Positions 57,511 through 64,000 of a stretch of 64,000 nt of DNA are shown here, one piece after another. The position numbers and the translations under genes are program-made. The stretch spans positions 21,840-85,839 of the forward strand of contig JBFLYK010000034.1 of assembly GCA_040756995.1 (NCBI GenBank), read 5' to 3'. The notes below the pieces were generated by a model, which ran no database searches, had not been told where the DNA came from, and saw only the letters and a list, made by a program, of their open reading frames with translations. The number at the start of each line of letters is the position of its first letter. The stretch's first letter is position 1. This DNA is from BP-133 sp040756995 (GTDB lineage: Bacteria > Actinomycetota > Acidimicrobiia > IMCC26256 > BP-133).

Positions 57511-57565
57511 GTGCGCCTCCCTGTCACCGGAGATTCTACGAGACGCCCGGCGCCGCGGGAATGAG

Positions 57566-57607
57566 CACTCAGTCGGATTGTGAGTGAACGTTCGGTCAGG
57601 TTAGGAT
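57566..57607. promoter_or_regulatory. TetR operators and leaderless promoter of the acyl-CoA dehydrogenase operon
   Basis: CACTCA (57566-57571) and TGAGTG (57581-57586) are perfect inverted repeats with a 9-base spacer. TGAACGTTCGGTCA (57585-57598) is a one-mismatch copy of the regional operator. TAGGAT (57602-57607) ends 7 bases before the ATG at 57615, so a leaderless transcript is likely and a bound repressor would block it. Confidence 0.55.
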
Positions 57608-57614
57608 CCCGGGC

Positions 57615-58856
57615 ATGAAGAAGATCTACGCCACGCCCTCCGAACCGCACACCTGGTTCGAGGCGTTCGAGACGCCGGAGGAGCGGGCGCTGCGGGCCGA
57701 GGTCCGCGAGTTCGCCTGGGCCAACTTCGAGCACCTGCGCGACGAGTGCGACGCCAAGTTCCGCTGCAAGCACCTCCTTCCGCTGGTGGCCGAGCAGGGC
57801 TATCTGGCCACGCTGGTGGCCAAGGAACACGGCGGCGAGGGCCAGGGGCTCGCCATCAGCGTGATCATCGCCCAGGAGATGGGCGGCGTGATCCCGTCGC
57901 TGGCCGCCTACCGGGCGGTCAACGGCAACTTCGTGTCCAAGCCGCTCGAGGAGTTCGGCACGCCGGAGCAGATCGACCGGTTTCTGCGGCCGCTGTGCGC
58001 CGCCGAGATCACGACCGCCCTGGCCATCAGCGAGCCGACCGCCGGCTCCGACGTCGGGGGCATCCAGACCCGGGCCGTCCGCGACGGCGACTCCTGGGTG
58101 ATCAACGGCTTCAAGCAGCACATCAGCGGCGGCGCCGAGGCCGACTTCATCCTCGCCTACTGCGTCACCGACCCGGAGGCTTCGCTGTCGACCCGGCTCA
58201 CCGCCTTCCTGATCCCGACCAGCACGCCGGGGGTCGACCCGTCCGACGAGGAGTCGACCATGGGCGTGCGGGGCATGTCGCACACCCGGGTGCGCCTCGA
58301 GGACGTTCGCATCGACGATTCCCTCCGCCTCGGTGAGGTCGGCGAAGGGCTGCGGATCATGTTCTTCGGACTGGCGGCCGAGCGGATCGACATCGCGGCC
58401 CGGGCGCTGGGCTGCGCCACCCGGGCGTTCGAGGAGGCCCGGGCCTACGCCGCCGAGCGCACCCAGTTCGGCAAGCCGCTGCGGGCCAATCAGGCCGTGT
58501 CCCACAAGATCTCCCAGATGCGCACGACCATCGACGCCGGCCGGCTGCTGGTCCTGCGGGCCGCCCGCCTCTACGACGAGGTGCTCGTCACCAAGGGTCC
58601 GGAGGAGGCCAGCGAGGCCTGCAACGAGGAGTCGTCGATCGCCAAGCTCTTCTGCGGCGAGCAGTGCTTCTTCGTCTGCGACACCGCCATGCAGGTCTTC
58701 GGCGGGCTCGGCTACGAGCAGGGCACGGCCGTCGAGGCGATGTTCCGGGACTCGCGGGTGTTCCGGTTCGGCGGTGGAACCGACGAGATCCAGCGGCACA
58801 TCATCCAGCGCGACGAGTACAAGCGCCTGTCCGCCGCCCGCGGGAACACCAACTAG
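57615..58856 (+). CDS. Acyl-CoA dehydrogenase
   Basis: A 413-residue acyl-CoA dehydrogenase, full length. ALAISEPTAGSDVGGIQTRA (about 136-155) is the flavin loop, NGFKQHISGGAEADFILAYC the beta-domain segment and RTQFGKPLRANQAVSHKISQ plus FRFGGGTDEIQRHIIQRDEY the helical domain. It is the first gene of a two-gene operon divergent from TetR. The start is fixed by the TAGGAT box 7 bases upstream. With the next gene three bases after it, the two may form a heteromeric enzyme. Confidence 0.85.
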   Translation: MKKIYATPSEPHTWFEAFETPEERALRAEVREFAWANFEHLRDECDAKFRCKHLLPLVAEQGYLATLVAKEHGGEGQGLAISVIIAQEMGGVIPSLAAYRAVNGNFVSKPLEEFGTPEQIDRFLRPLCAAEITTALAISEPTAGSDVGGIQTRAVRDGDSWVINGFKQHISGGAEADFILAYCVTDPEASLSTRLTAFLIPTSTPGVDPSDEESTMGVRGMSHTRVRLEDVRIDDSLRLGEVGEGLRIMFFGLAAERIDIAARALGCATRAFEEARAYAAERTQFGKPLRANQAVSHKISQMRTTIDAGRLLVLRAARLYDEVLVTKGPEEASEACNEESSIAKLFCGEQCFFVCDTAMQVFGGLGYEQGTAVEAMFRDSRVFRFGGGTDEIQRHIIQRDEYKRLSAARGNTN

Positions 58857-58859
58857 GCC

Positions 58860-60041
58860 GTGCAGCTGCGGGCCGACCTGGCCACGACCCCGGAGCTCGT
58901 CGAGTTCCGCGACGAGCTGCGGGCCTGGCTCGACCGGCACCTGACCGACGAGTTCAAGAGTGACCCGCTGGCCGATCCGACCGGGGCGGAGGGTGAGGCC
59001 TTCGAGCGGCGGCGGGCCTGGCAGCGGGTCCTCCACCGGGGCGGCTGGATCGGCGTGCACTGGCCGGCGGAGTACGGCGGGCGCGGGGCCACGCTGGCCG
59101 AGTATGCGCTGTTCCTCGTGACCTGCGGGGAGGCCGGGGCACCGGAGCCCATCAACGTGATCGGGCTCAACATGGTGGGGCCGACGCTGATCGACCACGG
59201 CACGCCGGAGCAGCAGGCCCTCCTGCCCGGCATCCTCTCGGCCGACACGATCTGGTGTCAGCTCTTCAGCGAGCCCGAGGCCGGCTCCGACCTCGGCGCG
59301 ATCAGGACCCGGGCCCGGCGCCGGGCCGACGGCTCCTGGGTCGTCTCCGGCCAGAAGGTGTGGACGTCGCTCGGGCCGAAGGCCGATCTCGGCCTGCTCC
59401 TGGCCCGCACCGGCGAGGCGCCGACCGGCTTCCGAGGCCTGTCGTGCTTCGTGGTCGACATGCACTCCCCCGGTGTGACGGTGCGGGGCCTGCGCCAGAT
59501 GGGCGGCCAGACCCACTTCAGCGAGGTGTTCCTCGACGACGTTGTCCTGCCGGCCGGCACCGTTGTCGGCCGGCCGGACGACGGCTGGTCGGTGGCCACG
59601 AACACGCTCGGCCACGAGCGGACGACGGCGATCCTGTCCCGCCACGCCAGCACCATCCACTTCGCCTCTGCCCTGCTGGCCCTGGCCGGGCGGACGGGCG
59701 TGCGGCACGCCGACCGCGACCGGGCCGTCGGCGCCTGGATCGAGGCCCAGGTGTTCCGGCTCAACGGCTACCGGGGGGTGGCGGCGGCCGTGGGCGGCGA
59801 CGACTCGCCCGTGGCCTGGACGCAGCGGATGCAGTGGGGCCTCCTCAGCCGCCGGCTGCACGAAACCGCCGCCGTGCTGCGGGGCGCCGACGCCATGCTC
59901 TCCGGCGGCGACGACGACCCGTGGGGCACGCTGCTCCTGGCCTCCCGGGGCTGGACGATCGGCGGGGGCACGACGGAGATCCAGCGCAACATGCTGGCCG
60001 AACGGATCCTCGGGCTGCCCAAGGAACCCAAGCGGGCCTGA
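58860..60041 (+). CDS. Acyl-CoA dehydrogenase
   Basis: A 393-residue acyl-CoA dehydrogenase. CQLFSEPEAGSDLGAIRTRA (about 132-151), SGQKVWTSLGPKADLGLLLA and IGGGTTEIQRNMLAERILGL (about 367-386) are the family segments. It resembles the 402-residue dehydrogenase at 33326 more than its neighbour. GTG at 58860 lies three bases after the previous stop without its own ribosome binding site, so translation is probably coupled. The operon is under the TetR-type operator upstream. Confidence 0.85.
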   Translation: MQLRADLATTPELVEFRDELRAWLDRHLTDEFKSDPLADPTGAEGEAFERRRAWQRVLHRGGWIGVHWPAEYGGRGATLAEYALFLVTCGEAGAPEPINVIGLNMVGPTLIDHGTPEQQALLPGILSADTIWCQLFSEPEAGSDLGAIRTRARRRADGSWVVSGQKVWTSLGPKADLGLLLARTGEAPTGFRGLSCFVVDMHSPGVTVRGLRQMGGQTHFSEVFLDDVVLPAGTVVGRPDDGWSVATNTLGHERTTAILSRHASTIHFASALLALAGRTGVRHADRDRAVGAWIEAQVFRLNGYRGVAAAVGGDDSPVAWTQRMQWGLLSRRLHETAAVLRGADAMLSGGDDDPWGTLLLASRGWTIGGGTTEIQRNMLAERILGLPKEPKRA

Positions 60042-60155
60042 CCGCAATCGTCAGCTTTCCGCCATCTTCCAGTCATCTCCCGTTCGCGCTTGGCATGAGC
60101 AGCGCGTGGGTACTTTGTCGAGCGCTCACGAGATCGCATACGAGAGGAGCCAACG

Positions 60156-60665
60156 ATGGCGACCAGTACCTCGACGACCCAGGCGCGGCGACGGAACGGC
60201 GGAACCTCTGACGACATGGCCCAGTTCGGACTGGAGACGACCCGCAACGCCGGCGAGACCCTGCTGCGCTCCCTCCGAGCCGGCGTCGACACCACCCTCA
60301 CCTTCGCCGACGTCGGCCAGCAGGTCAGTCGGGAGCTCATGGGGCTCACCGTGACCGGCACCAAGCAGATGCTGCAGATGTGGGCCGAGATCCAGGGCAC
60401 GATGCTCGAAGCCCTGCAGAGCAGCCTGACGCCCTGGGCCGACGGCAACCCGGCCTTCCGCGGCTGGCAGCGGCTCGTCGACGGCGGGGCCCAGGCCGTG
60501 AACCGCTTCGCCGAGACCATGCAGGGCACCGCCGAAGAGGGCACCGAGCGCATCAAGCGGGCCGTCGACGTGATGGCCGACCAGATCAAGGAAGGCACCA
60601 GCCAGCTCGGCCAGGCCGTCGAAGAAGAGTCCAACCGCACGAAGGCGGCGGCCTCCCGCTCCTAG
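60156..60665 (+). CDS. Phasin-like amphipathic helical protein
   Basis: A 169-residue protein made almost wholly of amphipathic helix, resembling phasins that coat polyhydroxyalkanoate granules. FGLETTRNAGETLLRSLRAG, QVSRELMGLTVTGTKQMLQM and AVNRFAETMQGTAEEGTERI show the regular spacing of hydrophobic residues; no cofactor or catalytic motif is seen. A ribosome binding site GAGAGGAG lies in front of the ATG. No PHA synthase gene is in the window. The preceding 114 bases hold its promoter, not precisely assigned. Convergent with the gene at 60666. Confidence 0.65.
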   Translation: MATSTSTTQARRRNGGTSDDMAQFGLETTRNAGETLLRSLRAGVDTTLTFADVGQQVSRELMGLTVTGTKQMLQMWAEIQGTMLEALQSSLTPWADGNPAFRGWQRLVDGGAQAVNRFAETMQGTAEEGTERIKRAVDVMADQIKEGTSQLGQAVEEESNRTKAAASRS

Positions 60666-62258
60666 CTAGGCGGAGGACTCCAGCACCGTCACCCGACCGG
60701 TGTGGCCGTCGACCTCGAGGAGGTCGCCGGTCCGGAGGCGGCGGGTGCCGACCCGGGTGTTGATCACACAGGGGACGCCGAGCTCGCGGGCGACGATCGC
60801 GCCGTGACTCAAGGCGCCGCCGATGTCGATGACGAGGGCGGAGGCGACGAGGAACAGCGACGCCCAGCTCGGGTCGGTCGTCTCGCACACCAGCACCTCG
60901 CCGGGCTCGAGCTCGGAGGTGGCGGCGTCGAGCACGACCCGGGCCCGGGCCCGCACGACTCCGGGGCTCACGCCCAGGCCGGTGATCTCCTCACCGGTCT
61001 GGGCGGCCTCGGCGGCTTCGACCTTCGTCGGAGTGGCGACGCCGGTCCACGTGTCGGGCAGGCGGAGCCCGAGGTACTCCTCCCGCTTGGCCCGGCGGAA
61101 GGCCACAACCTCCTTGGCGTCGGGCGGCAGTGCTCCGAGGATCTCGTCGACCGTCAGGTAGCAGACGTCGTCGGCGGAGCCGATCGTGCCCGCCGCCGCC
61201 AGTTCCTCGCCGAGCACCCGGGCGGCGGCCCGGGCGCCGTCGAGCGCCTGGAGGAACGCCGCCTTGCCGACTTCCCGCAACGGGATATGCCGCCTGGCCG
61301 CGGCCAGCAGGACCTTGGCGCCCGGCCGGCGGACGGCCGGCAGCCGGCTCAGCAGCTCGGCGGTGGCCGCCTCCCGTTCGGCGACGCGCCCGGCCTCGAC
61401 GGCGCCGGGGGCCGCCGAGTCGTCCATCGTCCGGTAGGTCTCCAGCAGAGCCACCAGGGGCGCCGGGTCCTCCCGCCAGCTGCGGGTCGAGATCTCCCCC
61501 TCGGCCGGGCCGTGGTAGCCGTGGCGGGCCAGGAACTCCTCGAGCGTCAGCCGGTCGCGGGAGACAGCCCAGAGATCGGCCATGAGCGCCGTCTCCTCCA
61601 TCTGGCCGTAGCCCGTGGTGAGCCGGGTTTCGATGCCGGGAAGGCCGGCGGCCAGGCCGAGCTTCTTCAGCTGGTCGTAGACCGCCTGGGCCAGCATCGT
61701 GGCCACGGCGTGCGGTCGCATGGCCGATTCGTAGTGCTGCACCGCCTCCTCGAAGCGGGCCCGGGCGGCCCGGCCGTCGGCGATGGCTCCGGGCGCCACC
61801 GTGGCCCGCCACCAGCGGTCGATCTCGGCCCGGCGGGCGGCCAGGACCTTGGGCACGCGCACCAGCTGGCGGGGCATCTTGACCGCCACCACCGGATACC
61901 GGCGCTTCGTCGGCGAGCTGCGCGCTCCGGACGCGGCACCGCCCAGGATCTGCTCCTCGATGGCGTCGGCCGACGTCCCGGGCATCAGGTCGCCCATGGC
62001 CCGCATCTGGTCGAGGTTGGCGGTGAACCGCCCGAAGAAGATTCCCGAGTACCGGTCGTCGACCCGCTCCGCCACCCGCACCGCCGAGGGCGGCAGGCAG
62101 CCGATGTCGCAGAACGCGCCCCGCATGGCCCGTTCCAGCGGGTGGTTCCACAGGGTCCAGCACAGCGGCGTCGGGACGCCGGGCAATGCCTCGGCGGTGT
62201 TGACCGTCGTCCAGCGGGTGGTCGGCCCGCTCTCCTGGTGCAGGGGGTCGAACATCAT
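60666..62258 (-). CDS. Rifampin-phosphotransferase-like protein without ATP-grasp domain (copy 2)
   Basis: A 530-residue protein. TVNTAEALPGVPTPLCWTLW near the N-terminus and the helical middle (about 130-420) correspond to the substrate-binding domain of rifampin phosphotransferase/PEP-synthase-like enzymes. The C-terminus (about 440-530) is the swivelling His domain, with VIDIGGALSHGAIVARELG carrying the phosphoryl-transfer His and GVPCVIN following. The N-terminal ATP-grasp domain of about 300 residues is missing. It is a tandem paralogue of the gene upstream, overlapping its stop (ATGATG). The pair might use a separately encoded ATP-binding subunit. Substrate unknown. Confidence 0.75.
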   Translation of the reverse strand: MMFDPLHQESGPTTRWTTVNTAEALPGVPTPLCWTLWNHPLERAMRGAFCDIGCLPPSAVRVAERVDDRYSGIFFGRFTANLDQMRAMGDLMPGTSADAIEEQILGGAASGARSSPTKRRYPVVAVKMPRQLVRVPKVLAARRAEIDRWWRATVAPGAIADGRAARARFEEAVQHYESAMRPHAVATMLAQAVYDQLKKLGLAAGLPGIETRLTTGYGQMEETALMADLWAVSRDRLTLEEFLARHGYHGPAEGEISTRSWREDPAPLVALLETYRTMDDSAAPGAVEAGRVAEREAATAELLSRLPAVRRPGAKVLLAAARRHIPLREVGKAAFLQALDGARAAARVLGEELAAAGTIGSADDVCYLTVDEILGALPPDAKEVVAFRRAKREEYLGLRLPDTWTGVATPTKVEAAEAAQTGEEITGLGVSPGVVRARARVVLDAATSELEPGEVLVCETTDPSWASLFLVASALVIDIGGALSHGAIVARELGVPCVINTRVGTRRLRTGDLLEVDGHTGRVTVLESSA

Positions 62259-63868
62259 GAGGCGCTCTTGAGCACCTGAACCCGGCCGGCGTCGCCGTCG
62301 ACCCGCAGCAGATCGCCCGTCCGCAGGACCTGCGTCCCGACCCGGCTGTTGATCACGCACGGCACGCCGAGCTCCCGGGCCAGGATGGCTCCGTGGCTCA
62401 AGGCGCCGCCGATGTCGATGACGAGCCCGGCGGCGACGAGGAACAGCGACGTCCAGCTCGGGTCGGTCGTCTCGCAGACGAGGATCTCACCGGGTTGGAG
62501 CGGCTCGCCGGCCAGCGGGTCGAGCACGACCCGGGCCCGGCCTTCGGCCACGCCGGGACTCACGGCCAGACCGGTGATCTCGGAGCCCTCGGTTGCCGCC
62601 TCGGAGGCCGTGATCGGTATCGCCTCGGGCTGGCCGGTCCACGATTCCGGGAGCCTGACGGTGAGGTACTCGTCGCGCCGTTCCCGGCGCAGGGCCACCG
62701 CCTCCTTGATCCCGTCCGAGAGCGTCGGGTCGGCGAGCTCGGCCACCGTCAGGTAGAAGACGTCCTCGGGATCGCCGACCACGCCCCGGCGGGCGAGGTC
62801 CTCCCCCACCACCCGGGCGGCCGCCCGGCCCATGTCGAGCAACTGGAGGAATGCGGTCTTGCCCACCTCCCGCAGCGGGATGTAGCGGCGGGCGATGCCC
62901 AGCACCACCCGGGCCGCCGGCCGCTTGGCGGCGGGGAGGGCGGCCAGCAGCGCGGCGGTGGCGTCGGCCCGTTCGGCCGTGCGGCCCTCCTCCACCGCCG
63001 CCGGGCCGGCCGACTCGTCCATGGCCCGGTAGGTCTCGAGGAGCTGGACGACCGGCGCCCGGTCCTCCCGCCAGGAACGGCTGGAGATCTCGCCCTCCGT
63101 CGGGCCGTGGTAGCCGTGGGTGGCCAGGAAGTCGGTCAGTGAACGCTGTTCCCGCGACACGGCCCACAGCTCCCGCATGAGCCGCGTTTCTTCGAAGCCC
63201 CCGAAGCCGGTCATCAGCCGGTTCTCCAGGCCGGGCAGGCCGGCCGACCGGGCCAGTTTCGAGACCTGTTCGTAGATGCCCTGGGCCAGCATGGCGGCCA
63301 GCGTGTGCGGGCGCATCACCGCCTCGAAGCGGGCGGCGGCCTCGGTGAAGCGGGCCCGGGCCTCGTCGGCGTCGGCCGCTGGTGTGAGAACGGCGCGGCG
63401 CCACCGCGCTTCGACCGCGGTGCGCTGTGCCGCCAGCACCTTGGGCAGAGCGAGCGCCGCACGGGGCAGCCGGGCGGCCACGAACGGGTAGCGGCGCCGG
63501 GAGGGATGGCTCTGCACGCCGTCCCGCAGCGTGCCGAAGATCTGCAACTCGATGGCGTCCCCCGACGTGCCCGGCGTCAGGTCACCGAGCTTCCGGAACG
63601 TGTCGAGGTTGGCCGCCGCCCGGCCGTAGAACACGCCCCACAGCCGGTCGTCGACCGATGCCGACACCACCGTCGCCGCCGGATGGAGCACCCCCATGTC
63701 GACGAACGTCCACCGGAAGGCCCGCTCCACCGCATCCCCGAACCACGTCCAGTTGAGCGGGGTCGACACACCGGGAAGGGCCTCGGCGGCGTTGACGGTG
63801 GTCCAGAAGGTGTCGGGTCCGCTCCGGTCGTGGAGCGGATCCGTCACCGGAAAGCGATTAGGCGGCAC
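62255..63868 (-). CDS. Rifampin-phosphotransferase-like protein without ATP-grasp domain (copy 1)
   Basis: A 537-residue protein that parallels the next gene from end to end: TVNAAEALPGVSTPLNWTWF at the start, RHGYHGP-like THGYHGPTEGEISSRSWRED in the middle (about 270-290), and VIDIGGALSHGAILARELGV with the His of the mobile domain near residue 490. As in the copy, no ATP-grasp domain is present. GTG at 63868 overlaps the end of the LivG-type gene by 11 bases, so both are downstream members of an ABC-transporter operon, which suggests processing of a taken-up substrate. Identity between copies looks above 50 percent by eye. Confidence 0.75.
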   Translation of the reverse strand: MPPNRFPVTDPLHDRSGPDTFWTTVNAAEALPGVSTPLNWTWFGDAVERAFRWTFVDMGVLHPAATVVSASVDDRLWGVFYGRAAANLDTFRKLGDLTPGTSGDAIELQIFGTLRDGVQSHPSRRRYPFVAARLPRAALALPKVLAAQRTAVEARWRRAVLTPAADADEARARFTEAAARFEAVMRPHTLAAMLAQGIYEQVSKLARSAGLPGLENRLMTGFGGFEETRLMRELWAVSREQRSLTDFLATHGYHGPTEGEISSRSWREDRAPVVQLLETYRAMDESAGPAAVEEGRTAERADATAALLAALPAAKRPAARVVLGIARRYIPLREVGKTAFLQLLDMGRAAARVVGEDLARRGVVGDPEDVFYLTVAELADPTLSDGIKEAVALRRERRDEYLTVRLPESWTGQPEAIPITASEAATEGSEITGLAVSPGVAEGRARVVLDPLAGEPLQPGEILVCETTDPSWTSLFLVAAGLVIDIGGALSHGAILARELGVPCVINSRVGTQVLRTGDLLRVDGDAGRVQVLKSAS

Positions 63869-64000
63869 CTTCCTGGCCGAGGTAGGCGGCCCGCACCTCC
63901 TCGCTGTTGCGGACCTGCTCGGGCGTGCCGTTCATGAGGGGCTTGCCGAAGTCGAGGACGTGAATCCACTGGCAGATCGTGAGCACCAGGCTCATGTCGT
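63858..64000 (-). CDS. ABC transporter ATPase, LivG type (C-terminal end only)
   Basis: The last 47 residues of a minus-strand gene that enters from beyond the window end. DMSLVLTICQWIHVLDFGKP and the closing VRAAYLGQEGAA are the C-terminal H-loop and extension of LivG/LivF-type branched-chain amino-acid ABC ATPases. The stop is TAA at 63860-63858. The rest of the transporter must lie outside. The tandem phosphotransferase-like genes follow with overlap. Confidence 0.8.
   Translation of the reverse strand, partial: DMSLVLTICQWIHVLDFGKPLMNGTPEQVRNSEEVRAAYLGQEGAA

Noticed and set aside
1..64000. tRNA, rRNA, CRISPR, prophage or insertion sequence
   Set aside because: No cloverleaf, spaced repeats or transposase frame was found on reading; small non-coding RNAs cannot be excluded without a model search.

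Overview
The window is GC-rich DNA with short intergenic gaps, many ATGA/GTGA stop-start overlaps and frequent GTG starts. Two BldC-type regulators, an F420-type deazaflavin oxidoreductase, luciferase-like (LLM) enzymes, many acyl-CoA dehydrogenases, SCP2 and AveC-family proteins point to an actinobacterium, possibly of the Acidimicrobiia (inference; no rRNA is present). I found no rRNA, tRNA, CRISPR array, insertion sequence or phage module. Several genes appear to be transcribed without a leader, with a TANNNT box 6-8 bases before the start codon.

Layout. 0-2 kb: an HxlR regulator divergent from a thioesterase/acetyltransferase pair, then a BldC homologue. 2.2-6.5 kb: a minus-strand exopolysaccharide operon (UDP-HexNAc dehydrogenase, hyaluronan-synthase-like glycosyltransferase, polysaccharide deacetylase with a Thr-rich tail). 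6.8-13.4 kb: anthranilate catabolism locus A, with a kynurenine-formamidase-like hydrolase fusion and an acyl-CoA dehydrogenase divergent from LLM oxidoreductase, 2-aminobenzoyl-CoA monooxygenase/reductase, enoyl-CoA hydratase and a Rid protein. 13.5-24.6 kb: DUF899, ECF sigma factor, GNAT, VOC, a large LuxR ATPase, desaturase, receiver-only protein, orphan substrate-binding lipoprotein and a PAS/SpoIIE phosphatase. 24.6-28.3 kb: locus B, kynureninase and tryptophan 2,3-dioxygenase divergent from a benzoate/2-aminobenzoate-CoA ligase. Loci A and B together supply tryptophan -> formylkynurenine -> kynurenine -> anthranilate -> anthraniloyl-CoA -> dearomatised product.

28.3-35.0 kb: a minus operon of MarR, three acyl-CoA dehydrogenases, nitroreductase, chelatase-like AAA ATPase and VWA protein. 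35.2-36.6 kb: YceI and MarR around a perfect operator, plus a second BldC. 36.7-41.2 kb: phospholipid acyltransferases (HAD-PlsC fusion, PlsB), a CopD-like membrane protein and an internally duplicated unknown.

41.3-60.0 kb: a lipid or isoprenoid-like catabolic region in divergent operons: phytoene-dehydrogenase-like FAD enzymes, AveC-family membrane protein, enoyl-CoA hydratase, LLM, acetoacetate-decarboxylase-like protein, SCP2, SDR, F420-type enzyme, a PaaA-like di-iron oxygenase with an IscX-like protein, a degenerate second subunit and a ferredoxin, two MaoC proteins, TetR and two acyl-CoA dehydrogenases. Four of its promoter regions share a 14-bp palindrome (TGAAYNNNNRTTCA), so it may be one regulon; this is the best candidate for an undescribed system. 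A LuxR/TPR regulator and a frameshifted methyltransferase lie inside it. 60.2-64 kb: a phasin-like protein, two tandem rifampin-phosphotransferase-like proteins without an ATP-grasp domain, and the end of a LivG-type ABC ATPase cut by the window edge.
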